This document shows, in pieces, positions 19,478 to 26,416 of a stretch of 64,000 nucleotides of DNA (the stretch's first letter is position 1; each line of letters starts with the position of its first letter). The translations under genes and the position numbers were made by a program. The DNA is from Pseudomonas shahriarae. Lineage in GTDB: Bacteria; Pseudomonadota; Gammaproteobacteria; Pseudomonadales; Pseudomonadaceae. The notes below the pieces were generated by a model. The model searched no databases and was not told where the DNA came from. It saw only the letters and a list, made by a program, of their open reading frames with translations. The stretch spans positions 372,001 through 436,000 of the forward strand of contig NZ_CP077085.1 in the NCBI RefSeq assembly GCF_014268455.2. Direction: 5' to 3'.

Positions 19478-20158
19478 GTGAAATCACTCTGCAAAATCCT
19501 GCTGTCCGGCCTTGCCGCCACGGCACTGCTGACCCTGGCCGGTTGCGCCACGGAAAGCTCCCGCGCACTGCCGATCGAAAAAGTCGCCAGCGCCAGCGTC
19601 GCCTACTCCGGCGTACGCGTGCCGATTGCCGTGGGCAAGTTCGATAACCGCTCCAGCTACATGCGCGGGATCTTCTCCGATGGCGTGGACCGCCTCGGTG
19701 GCCAGGCCAAGACCATCCTGATCACCCACTTGCAGCAGACCAACCGCTTCAGCGTGCTGGACCGCGACAACATGGGCGAAATCTCCCAGGAAGCGAAAAT
19801 CAAGGGCACCGTCCAGAACCTCAAGGGTGCTGACTTCGTGGTGACCGGCGATGTGACCGAGTTCGGCCGCAAAGAAACCGGCGACCGCCAGTTGTTCGGC
19901 ATTCTCGGGCGTGGCAAGACCCAGGTGGCCTACGCCAAGATCAACCTGAATATCGTCAACATCAGCACCTCCGAAGTGGTGTATTCCACCCAGGGCGCCG
20001 GTGAATACGCGCTGTCGAACCGTGAAGTCGTGGGCTTTGGCGGCACCGCCAGCTATGACTCCACCCTCAATGGCAAGGTCCTGGACCTGGCCATGCGCGA
20101 AGCGATCAACCGCCTGGTCGACGGTATCAACGCCGGCGCCTGGAACCCGCGTAACTGA
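19478..20158 (+). CDS. CsgG/HfaB family lipoprotein
   Basis: A 226-residue lipoprotein (signal peptide ending in LAGC). It contains the CsgG-like core: PIAVGKFDNRSSYMRG, a segment for nucleic or oligomer contacts (ILITHLQQTNRFSVLDRDNM), and ADFVVTGDVTEFG. CsgG forms the curli secretion pore in enterics. Here no csgA/csgB/csgE/csgF genes are nearby, and the partners are DUF4810 and DUF799 lipoproteins instead, an arrangement known from other proteobacteria with unknown function. A RBS-like AGGAGC precedes the GTG start at 19478. Confidence 0.88.
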   Translation: MKSLCKILLSGLAATALLTLAGCATESSRALPIEKVASASVAYSGVRVPIAVGKFDNRSSYMRGIFSDGVDRLGGQAKTILITHLQQTNRFSVLDRDNMGEISQEAKIKGTVQNLKGADFVVTGDVTEFGRKETGDRQLFGILGRGKTQVAYAKINLNIVNISTSEVVYSTQGAGEYALSNREVVGFGGTASYDSTLNGKVLDLAMREAINRLVDGINAGAWNPRN

Positions 20159-20187
20159 TTTAAGTGTTTTCAAGGAGCAGTACACGG

Positions 20188-20550
20188 ATGAGCAAGGCAG
20201 TTAAGTTAGCGCTGATGCTGACAGCAACCGCGCTGGTTGCAGGGTGCCAGACGGCACCCAAGCCCCTGTATCAATGGGAAAGCTACCAGCCACAGGTTTA
20301 CGAGTACTTCAAGGGCGAGCCCAAGGAAGCCCAGGTCGAAGCGCTGGAACGCGACCTGCAAAAGATCAACGCCAGTGGCCGCCAGGCCCCGCCGGGCTAC
20401 CACGCCCACCTGGGCTTGCTGTACCTGAGCATGGGCAAGGATGACCAGATGGTGCAGCAGTTGCGCACCGAGAAGGCGCTGTTCCCCGAGTCTGCTGCCT
20501 ACATGGACTTTTTGCTCAAGAACGCCAAGGCCCCAGAGGTGAAGAAATGA
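20188..20550 (+). CDS. DUF4810 domain lipoprotein
   Basis: A 120-residue lipoprotein: signal peptide MSKAVKLALMLTATALVAGC with lipidation at Cys20, then the conserved LYQWESYQPQVYEYFKG stretch that marks DUF4810, and a TPR-like helical end (YHAHLGLLYLSMGKDDQM). The ATG at 20188 follows AAGGAG at 20172. It overlaps the DUF799 gene by 4 bp, which points to coupled synthesis and probably a complex. Confidence 0.87.
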   Translation: MSKAVKLALMLTATALVAGCQTAPKPLYQWESYQPQVYEYFKGEPKEAQVEALERDLQKINASGRQAPPGYHAHLGLLYLSMGKDDQMVQQLRTEKALFPESAAYMDFLLKNAKAPEVKK

Positions 20551-21197
20551 GCTTTTTGAAACTCACCGGCGCCTTGCTCGCCCTGGCCTTGCTGGGCGGT
20601 TGCGCAGCACCCAAGACCGTCGATTACTCGGCCTACAAGCAGGCGCGGCCGAAGTCGATCCTGGTGCTGCCACCGATCAACGAGTCCCCTGAAGTGCAGG
20701 CCTCCTACAGCCTGGTATCGCAGGTGACCTACCCGTTAGCGGAAGCCGGTTACTACGTGATGCCGATTGCCCTGGTGGACGAAACCTTCCGCCAGAACGG
20801 CCTGACCACCGCCAACGATATCCAGGGCGTGCCGCCGGGCAAGCTGCATGAGATCTTCGGCGCAGACGCGGCGCTGTACATCACCGTCAGCGAGTACGGC
20901 ACCAAGTACATGCTGATCACCAGCGACACCTCCGTGACAGCCTCGGCCAAACTGGTCGACCTGCGCACCGGCACCACCCTGTGGACCGGCTCGGCACGGG
21001 CGTCCAGCGAGGAAGGCAACAACAACGGCGGCGGCCTGGTGGGCATGCTGATCACTGCGGCGGTCAAGCAAGTGATCAACAGCTCCACCGACGCGGCGCA
21101 TCCGATTGCTGGTATCACCAGCGCGCGCCTGTTGTCGGCCGGGCAACGCACCGGGATCCTATACGGCCCGCGCTCGCCCAAGTACGGCTCGGACTGA
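20547..21197 (+). CDS. DUF799 (GNA1162-like) lipoprotein
   Basis: A 216-residue lipoprotein (lipobox LGGC, Cys19). Its start region PKSILVLPPINESPEVQASYS is the hallmark of DUF799, whose meningococcal member GNA1162 has a TolB-like fold. With the CsgG-family and DUF4810 genes upstream it forms a three-gene lipoprotein set seen in several Gram-negative groups. It probably works at the inner face of the outer membrane; the cargo, if any, is unknown. Confidence 0.87.
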   Translation: MSFLKLTGALLALALLGGCAAPKTVDYSAYKQARPKSILVLPPINESPEVQASYSLVSQVTYPLAEAGYYVMPIALVDETFRQNGLTTANDIQGVPPGKLHEIFGADAALYITVSEYGTKYMLITSDTSVTASAKLVDLRTGTTLWTGSARASSEEGNNNGGGLVGMLITAAVKQVINSSTDAAHPIAGITSARLLSAGQRTGILYGPRSPKYGSD

Positions 21198-21222
21198 TCT
21201 GGACCAGTCACTGCCGATCCAA

Positions 21223-21315
21223 TGTGGGAGCGGGCTTGCCCGCGATAGCGGTAGGTCAGTCACCGTATGTATTGACTCGCCCACCGCTATCGCAGGTCAA
21301 GCCAGCTCCCACACA
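21223..21315. repeat. REPIN (inverted REP pair)
   Basis: TGTGGGAGCGGGCTTGCCCGCGATAGCGGT... pairs with ...CCGCTATCGCAGGTCAAGCCAGCTCCCACA. Lies between the DUF799 gene and the VWA gene. Confidence 0.85.
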
Positions 21316-21400
21316 GGTTGAGTGACCAGACGCTAACCCGAATCCCGACGCTCCTACGTCTGACCTTGTGAACGCATCATTCACACACGAGGTTCAGCCC

Positions 21401-23032
21401 ATGTCCCATCCTCTTCTCCTCCTGCGCCCCGCTGCCCAGGGCTTTGCCGTGACCTTGCTGGTGGCACTTGCCGGGTGTGGGCTGTCATCCCGTGACGAGG
21501 CCAAGGCGCCCGAAGCGGCTGCCGTCCCCGAACTGCAAAGCGCGCCTGTCCAGGCTCAGGGCGCCATGCTCAAAAGAATGGCGATGCCGGCACCGATGGC
21601 CATGCATGACGCCGTGGCGATGGAGTACCGCGCCGAGCCGCGTGAGCAGTATCAAAACCTGCCGGACAACCCGGTGCACAGCGTTGCCGAAACCCCGGTC
21701 TCGACCTTCAGCGTCGATGTCGACACGGGCAGCTATGCCAATGTCAGGCGTTTCCTCAACCAAGGCCAGTTGCCACCCGAAGGTGCCGTGCGACTTGAGG
21801 AAATGGTCAATTACTTCCCCTACGACTACCCACTGCCGAGCGATGGCTCACCGTTCGGCGTGACCACCGAAGTCGCCGCCACCCCCTGGAACCCCAACAC
21901 GCGCCTGCTGCGCGTCGGCATCAAGGCCTCCGAGCGTGCGGTGGCCGAATTGGCGCCGGCCAATCTGGTGTTCCTGGTGGATGTTTCCGGCTCCATGGAC
22001 CGCCGCGAAGGCCTGCCGCTGGTGAAAAGCACCCTCAAGCTGCTGGTCGACCAACTGCGCGATCAGGACCGCGTGTCGCTGGTGGTGTATGCCGGCGAGT
22101 CGCGGGTGGTGCTCAAGCCCACCTCCGGGCGCGACAAGGCAAAAATCCGCAACGCCATCGAGCAACTGACCGCTGGCGGCTCCACGGCGGGCGCATCGGG
22201 CATCGAACTGGCCTATCAGATGGCCCGCGAAGGGTTTATCGACCAGGGTATCAACCGCATCCTGCTGGCCACCGACGGTGACTTCAACGTCGGCATCAGC
22301 GACTTCGACAGCCTCAAGCAGATGGCCGTGGACCAGCGCAAAAGCGGGGTATCCCTGACCACCCTGGGGTTTGGTGTGGACAACTACAACGAACACCTGA
22401 TGGAACAACTGGCCGACGCGGGCGATGGCAACTACGCCTATATCGACAACCTGCGCGAAGCGCGCAAGGTACTGGTGGAGCAACTCAGCTCGACCCTGGC
22501 CGTGGTGGCGCGGGATGTAAAGCTGCAGGTGGAATTCAACCCGGCCCAGGTCAGCGAATATCGCCTGCTGGGCTATGAAAACCGCGCCTTGAAACGTGAG
22601 GATTTCAGCAATGACAAGGTGGACGCCGGCGAAATCGGTGCCGGGCATACCGTGACAGCGCTGTATGAAATCGTACCCAAGGGTTCAAAAGGCTGGCTGG
22701 AACCGCTGCGCTATACCCAGGCCAAGACTGGCGATGGCAATGCCACAGAACTGGCCATGTTGCGGGTACGCTACAAGCCGGCGGCGGGTGGCAGCAGTCG
22801 CCTGATCGAACACCCGATCAAGAGTGCTCAACACACGCCCAGCGACGACCTGCGCTTCTCGGCCGCCGTGGCCGCCTTCGCCCAACAGCTCAAGGGCGAT
22901 GGCCGCTACACTGGCAGCATGAGCCTAAAAGACACCGCCGCCCTGGCCCGCTCGGCCCGCGGTGTTGATCCCTACGGCCTGCGTAATGAATTTGTACAGT
23001 TGGTGGAACTGGCCCAGAGCCTCAAACACTGA
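21401..23032 (+). CDS. VWA domain (YfbK-like) lipoprotein
   Basis: A 543-residue exported protein. The ATG at 21401 follows GAGG by eight bases and begins a signal peptide with lipobox LAGC (Cys26); an upstream GTG at 21368 is less likely. After a Met/Ala/Pro-rich linker comes a YfbK-type N-terminal segment (STFSVDVDTGSYANVRRFLN), then the von Willebrand A domain with an intact MIDAS start DVSGSM (about 194) and later ATDGDFNVG. A C-terminal domain of the DUF3520 type ends the protein. It lies just ahead of an ECF sigma/anti-sigma pair and may be their target or signal input. Confidence 0.88.
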   Translation: MSHPLLLLRPAAQGFAVTLLVALAGCGLSSRDEAKAPEAAAVPELQSAPVQAQGAMLKRMAMPAPMAMHDAVAMEYRAEPREQYQNLPDNPVHSVAETPVSTFSVDVDTGSYANVRRFLNQGQLPPEGAVRLEEMVNYFPYDYPLPSDGSPFGVTTEVAATPWNPNTRLLRVGIKASERAVAELAPANLVFLVDVSGSMDRREGLPLVKSTLKLLVDQLRDQDRVSLVVYAGESRVVLKPTSGRDKAKIRNAIEQLTAGGSTAGASGIELAYQMAREGFIDQGINRILLATDGDFNVGISDFDSLKQMAVDQRKSGVSLTTLGFGVDNYNEHLMEQLADAGDGNYAYIDNLREARKVLVEQLSSTLAVVARDVKLQVEFNPAQVSEYRLLGYENRALKREDFSNDKVDAGEIGAGHTVTALYEIVPKGSKGWLEPLRYTQAKTGDGNATELAMLRVRYKPAAGGSSRLIEHPIKSAQHTPSDDLRFSAAVAAFAQQLKGDGRYTGSMSLKDTAALARSARGVDPYGLRNEFVQLVELAQSLKH

Positions 23033-23055
23033 TCTTGCACACGATACAGCTCTAA

Positions 23056-23085
23056 TGTGGGAGCTGGCTTGCCCGGCTCCCACAG
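23056..23085. repeat. Short REP arms
   Basis: TGTGGGAGCTGGCTTGCCCGGCTCCCACA: a compact, internally deleted REPIN between the VWA gene and the ECF sigma gene. Confidence 0.6.
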
Positions 23086-23126
23086 GTAATCTGCAGTGAT
23101 CCATCGAAAGGAGTTCGCCACTTAAC

Positions 23127-23699
23127 ATGGCCGTACCAGATGATCCACCCAGCGACGAATCGCTGCTGGCCCGCTACCGCAGCGGCGATGCAGGCGCCTT
23201 CGAAATCCTTTATGCCCGGCACCGCCAGGGCCTTTACCGGTTTCTCGTGGGCCTCTGCAACAAGGCCGAACTGGCTGAGGAAATCTACCAGGACACCTGG
23301 CTCAGCCTGATCCGCAGCACTACCCAGCCACAAGGCCGCGCGAGTTTTCGTACCTGGCTGTTCCAGATTGCCCGCAACCGCCTGATCGACCATTGGCGCA
23401 AGCACGGCATCCACAACCCGCTGCACGACAGCTACGACGAACAACTGCACGCCCAGCCCGACGCCGGCTCCGGCCCCGAGCAGCAACTGAGCCTGAGCCG
23501 CGACCAGGGTCGTCTCGATGCAGCGTTGCAAGACCTGCCCGAAGACCAGCGCGAAGTGTTTATGCTGCGCCTGCACGGCGACCTGGAACTGCCGCAAATC
23601 GCCGCCCTGACCGGCAGCCCACTGGAAACGGTAAAAAGCCGCTTGCGTTACGCCCAGCAGAAATTGCGTCGGCTGCTGGCCGAGGAGGTACCCGTATGA
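23127..23699 (+). CDS. ECF-type RNA polymerase sigma factor
   Basis: A 190-residue sigma70-family protein with only regions 2 and 4. Region 2 (about 18-90) includes the -10 recognition part FRTWLFQIARNRLIDHWR. Region 4 (about 125-185) has the LPEDQREVFMLRLHGDLELP segment and the HTH ETVKSRLRYAQQKLRRLL. The pair with the next gene (4-bp overlap, ATGA) is a classic sigma/anti-sigma arrangement. Regulon unknown; the VWA gene upstream is a candidate. Confidence 0.93.
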   Translation: MAVPDDPPSDESLLARYRSGDAGAFEILYARHRQGLYRFLVGLCNKAELAEEIYQDTWLSLIRSTTQPQGRASFRTWLFQIARNRLIDHWRKHGIHNPLHDSYDEQLHAQPDAGSGPEQQLSLSRDQGRLDAALQDLPEDQREVFMLRLHGDLELPQIAALTGSPLETVKSRLRYAQQKLRRLLAEEVPV

Positions 23700-24298
23700 C
23701 TGACTCCCGACACCCCCAGGATCCGACTGACGAAGGGCTGATCCAGCACTTTCGCCAACACAGCGCCAGCGAGCCGCCTGCGTCCCTCGACGCCTTCATC
23801 CTCGCCGCCGCCCGCCGCGAAGCACCGGCTCCCGGGCCAAACCTGTGGCAACGCTGGCTGCAAGCTTGCCAACGACCACGCTGGCAGATGGCGTTTGCCA
23901 CCGTGGCCGGGGTCGCACTGATGATTGGCGTGGTAATGCGCTCGCCAGTACCTGATATCGACCTGCCCGAAGCCGCCGAATATGCCGCTGCGCCACCGCC
24001 GCAGGCACTGTCTGCCCCCGCCGCCCCCGCGCCCATGGCCCGTATGGCGATGGCACCACAGGCTGACAGCGCGTCGGTCCAGGCCGAGATGGCGGCGGTC
24101 ATGGCCGATGAGCCCGTGGCGAAAATGAGCAAGCAGATAGCCGCCAAACCGCAGTCTCTGGAGCAGGGGCTTGAGGAGATTGTGCATCTGCGCGAGGCGG
24201 GAGAGAGCAGGGCGGCGGATGAGAAACTGCTGGCGCTGCACAAGCGCTTTCCTGACGAAGACCTGCCCGCCCGGTTGGAGGCGTTGCAAAAGCGTTGA
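23696..24298 (+). CDS. Probable membrane-bound anti-sigma factor
   Basis: A 200-residue protein translationally coupled to the ECF sigma gene. A cytosolic N-terminal part (about 1-60, including SLDAFILAAARREA), a single membrane helix (about 75-92, FATVAGVALMIGVVM), then a periplasmic region with a Met/Ala/Pro-rich linker and a helical end. It lacks a visible zinc-binding HxxxCxxC motif, so it is not a ZAS anti-sigma. Its linker (MARMAMAPQ) resembles the linker of the VWA lipoprotein (KRMAMPAPMAMHD), hinting at contact or common origin. Role inferred from position and topology. Confidence 0.75.
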   Translation: MTDSRHPQDPTDEGLIQHFRQHSASEPPASLDAFILAAARREAPAPGPNLWQRWLQACQRPRWQMAFATVAGVALMIGVVMRSPVPDIDLPEAAEYAAAPPPQALSAPAAPAPMARMAMAPQADSASVQAEMAAVMADEPVAKMSKQIAAKPQSLEQGLEEIVHLREAGESRAADEKLLALHKRFPDEDLPARLEALQKR

Positions 24299-24302
24299 AC
24301 CC

Positions 24303-24378
24303 GCGCCCATAAAAAAGCCCCAGGTCTTGCGACCTGGGGCTTTTCGTCTGTATCTGCGGCTCCCGGCGCGGTTTGAAC
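24303..24378. repeat. Left direct repeat: tRNA-Arg 3' fragment plus terminator (att-like)
   Basis: This 76-bp stretch matches 25919-25994 with nine mismatches and no gaps by my alignment. It contains the terminator stem and, beyond it, a decayed copy of the tRNA-Arg 3' end (CTCCCGGCGCGGTTTGAAC versus CACCCGGCGGGATTCGAAC). Such a partial tRNA copy is what a tRNA-targeted integration leaves at the far end of an element. Confidence 0.7.
24311..24344. terminator. Bidirectional rho-independent terminator
   Basis: AAAAAAGCCCCAGGTC-TTGC-GACCTGGGGCTTTT: a 10-bp GC-rich stem with A-run and T-run on either side. It ends the sigma/anti-sigma operon and the convergent LysR gene. Nearly identical to 25927-25961. 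Confidence 0.92.
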
Positions 24379-24399
24379 TAAGAGCTACAGGCAGCGGTT

Positions 24400-25284
24400 T
24401 TATAGGCTGTCTTGATACGCCACGACTTGGTCTTTGAGCCAGCTGTGCAGGGAGGTTAATTGCGCCGAACGTTTAATCCCCAGTGGCCAGACCAGGTAGT
24501 AGCTCGAAGAATGCGCCGGTTCGATGTCGGTGAGTTTGACCAGCTCCCCACGTTGAATCAGTGAATGGGCGATCGAGCGGCGCGTCAATGCGACGCCGTG
24601 CCCGAGCCGTACCGCTTCGAGCAGCAAGGTGGAGTCGGTAAACTCCAGCGAGGCGTGAGGGCGCTGCCCCTCCACGCCTGCGGCGCACAGCCAGGTTGCC
24701 CAGCTTTCACTGGCGTGTAGCAGTGGCTGCTCGAGGATGGCGTGCGGCGTGTCTGGCAATACACCGTGGTTGAAGTCGCGAGCAGCGACCACCAGCAATG
24801 AGTCGCTCATCAGTGTTTCGCAATGCATATCGGGCCATTGGCCGTGACCGAAGCGGATTGCGCAATTGACCAGGCCCTGTTCTAAACCGGCGAACGCCAT
24901 GGTCGATTCCAATTTCAGGCGCAACCCGGGATGGGCACTCATAAAACCGTGCAAGCGCGGCAATAACCAGTGCATGGCATAGGAGGGCAGCACTGACAGG
25001 GTCAGTTGCGGGAAATTGCTTCTCGCCAGAAACTTCTCTGTGACCCCGGCGATTTCACCCAGCGCCTGCCTGATCTGGTAGGCATAAATGCGCCCCTCTT
25101 CCGTCAACACCAGGGAACGTCCGCTGCGCATCACCAAGGTAATACCCAAATACTCTTCAAGAGAGCCAATCTGATGGCTGACGGCACTGTGGGTCACGTG
25201 CAGCTCAACGGCCGCCAAATTCACCTTGCCCAGCCGGGCCAAAGCCTCGAAGGCGCGCAATGCGGCGAGTGGAGGGAGCTTCAA
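24400..25284 (-). CDS. LysR family (GcvA-type) transcriptional regulator
   Basis: About 294 residues from the TTG at 25282-25284, which has AAGGA nine bases upstream; a GTG at 25302 would add six residues but has no ribosome site. The N-terminal winged HTH (LPPLAALRAFEALARLG... VTHSAVSHQIGSLEEYLG) is of the GcvA type. A periplasmic-binding-like effector domain follows (about 90-290). It is divergent from the NTF2-like gene, which it most likely controls. It lies inside the low-GC islet at tRNA-Arg. Confidence 0.88.
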   Translation of the reverse strand: MKLPPLAALRAFEALARLGKVNLAAVELHVTHSAVSHQIGSLEEYLGITLVMRSGRSLVLTEEGRIYAYQIRQALGEIAGVTEKFLARSNFPQLTLSVLPSYAMHWLLPRLHGFMSAHPGLRLKLESTMAFAGLEQGLVNCAIRFGHGQWPDMHCETLMSDSLLVVAARDFNHGVLPDTPHAILEQPLLHASESWATWLCAAGVEGQRPHASLEFTDSTLLLEAVRLGHGVALTRRSIAHSLIQRGELVKLTDIEPAHSSSYYLVWPLGIKRSAQLTSLHSWLKDQVVAYQDSL

Positions 25285-25349
25285 TAGGTGAATTCCTTTC
25301 ACGGAAAAGTCTAATAATAGCCGCTATACGTGAAGCGAGCGAGATACCG

Positions 25350-25371
25350 ATAATAGCGACGATTTAATTAT
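25350..25371. promoter_or_regulatory. Possible LysR box between the divergent genes
   Basis: ATAAT at 25350-25354 and ATTAT at 25367-25371 form an inverted repeat with a 12-bp spacer, close to the T-N11-A layout of LysR sites. It lies in the AT-rich divergent gap, about 40 bp before the NTF2-like start. Short arms make this weak evidence. Confidence 0.3.
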
Positions 25372-25410
25372 TTAAATAATGTCATGCTAATAAAGCGGGA
25401 GTTGTTCGCC

Positions 25411-25785
25411 ATGATCAATGAAATCCAGTCGTTTCTGAAAAACTACTTTGATGTACTGCAAACCCAGGACTTGAATCTGTTTGATCGGGTCTTTCATCGG
25501 GGTTGCGTGTTATATAGCGCACAAGACTCGACCGTGGTCGTCCGGTCTTTTGATGAGTACAGGGCCATGGTTCAAGGCCGTCAGTCGCCACAGGAAGGTG
25601 GTTTTCCAAAACTTGATGAAGTATTGATGATTGATGTGATGTCTGCGGAAATGGCCATCGTTAAAGTGCGTTTGCGCCTATTCAATAACGTCATGGTCGA
25701 CTACTTGAACTTGATGAAAGTCGATGGCCAGTGGATGATCTTCGCAAAGCTCTTTCACAAGGCCGGTGAAGTGACAACTCAGTAA
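25411..25785 (+). CDS. NTF2-like (SnoaL/DUF4440-type) small protein
   Basis: A 124-residue protein from the ATG at 25411, which follows GGGAG by eight bases. A helix-rich start (INEIQSFLKNYFDVLQTQDLN) then curved beta strands, with FDRVFHRGCVLYSAQD and MVDYLNLMKVDGQWMIFAKLFH, give the NTF2 cone fold seen in putative lumazine-binding and SnoaL-like proteins. Such proteins bind or convert small hydrophobic molecules; the substrate is unknown. GC content (46%) is far below the neighbours. Divergent from a LysR regulator, an arrangement that suggests effector-dependent induction. Confidence 0.8.
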   Translation: MINEIQSFLKNYFDVLQTQDLNLFDRVFHRGCVLYSAQDSTVVVRSFDEYRAMVQGRQSPQEGGFPKLDEVLMIDVMSAEMAIVKVRLRLFNNVMVDYLNLMKVDGQWMIFAKLFHKAGEVTTQ

Positions 25786-25918
25786 GCTAACGGCCAGATG
25801 AAAAATGAGAACAAACTTATGTAGTGCACTCTTCGCGTTGCCAGTTTACGCACTCCAACTTACAACGCAAAAGCGCTTTGCCTAGTTGGATATGGCCGGC
25901 AGAAGAGTCTTTGTGACA

Positions 25919-25994
25919 GCGCCCACAAAAAAGCCCCAGGTCTTGCGACCTGGGGCTTTTTCTCTGTATCTGGTGCACCCGGCGGGATTCGAAC
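25919..25994. repeat. Right direct repeat: intact tRNA-Arg 3' end plus terminator
   Basis: Partner of 24303-24378 (67 of 76 positions identical by eye). This copy includes the real 3' portion of tRNA-Arg(CCG). Confidence 0.7.
25927..25961. terminator. Bidirectional terminator of tRNA-Arg and the NTF2-like gene
   Basis: AAAAAAGCCCCAGGTC-TTGC-GACCTGGGGCTTTTT, the same stem as at 24311-24344. It lies 10 bp beyond the tRNA 3' end on the minus strand. Confidence 0.92.
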
Positions 25995-26047
25995 CCACGA
26001 CCCCTGCCTTCGGAGGGCAGTACTCTATCCAGCTGAGCTACGGATGC
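25971..26047 (-). tRNA. tRNA-Arg (anticodon CCG)
   Basis: On the minus strand: acceptor GCATCCG pairs with CGGGTGC, the D arm is AGCTCAGCTGGAT, and the anticodon stem CTGCC/GGCAG encloses the loop CTCCGAA with anticodon CCG. The T arm is GTGGGTTCGAATCCCGC, followed by discriminator A and an encoded CCA. All four stems pair. It reads CGG codons. Confidence 0.97.
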
Positions 26048-26416
26048 TTGTGCGGGCGCCATCATACCCATGTCGACCTTGGGCGTCCATGCTGGTTTTT
26101 GGCCGTCTGCCGGTAGGATTCTGGAGCGGCGAGGCTCTGTACCGGGCGGTGTGCGTCCTTGGCGCTGAATCCGGCTGTTGTGCGCCTGTCAGAATAATTC
26201 GGCTAATGCGCCGTTTTCGTTCTTTTTTTCGAACAGACTATTGCCCTGCCCCCCCATTGATCCTAGGATTCGTTTGAGATTTCAAACGCTCTGTCTCCCG
26301 TGCGCGATGTTTCAGCTTGCGCCCAGTGACTGATTTCCCTGACGGCAGCCTTCGAGGCGCCTTTCAACAACTCTAATTTGCCCCGCGCGCGCGCGGTGCT
26401 GTTAAGGAAAGCCGAC
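26048..26416. other. Gap upstream of gabD
   Basis: 369 bp without a gene or REP. It contains a C7-8 run near 26250 and an alternating (GC) tract near 26382-26395 just before gabD. The gabD promoter should lie here; no convincing -24/-12 or -35/-10 pair stood out. Confidence 0.4.

Larger units (their letters stand above)
24303..25994. mobile_element. Putative tRNA-Arg islet (LysR plus NTF2-like cargo, no integrase)
   Basis: About 1.6 kb between two direct repeats that each carry the 3' end of tRNA-Arg(CCG) and its terminator. Inside are only a LysR regulator and a divergently transcribed NTF2-like gene. By hand count the NTF2-like gene is 46% GC (172 of 375), far below the neighbouring genes. 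No integrase or transposase remains. I infer an old tRNA-associated insertion that lost its integrase. A simple duplication of the terminator region is the alternative. Confidence 0.5.

Noticed and set aside
19478..20158. A curli operon around the CsgG-family gene
   Set aside because: No csgA, csgB, csgD, csgE or csgF is present; the neighbours are DUF4810 and DUF799 lipoproteins.
24400..25785. A toxin-antitoxin or phage remnant in the tRNA islet
   Set aside because: The two genes are a typical LysR regulator and an NTF2-fold protein, with no toxin, integrase or phage gene.
26240..26395. C-run and alternating GC tract before gabD as phase-variation or Z-DNA elements
   Set aside because: Neither lies in a coding frame or an evident promoter spacer, so no function can be argued from the sequence.
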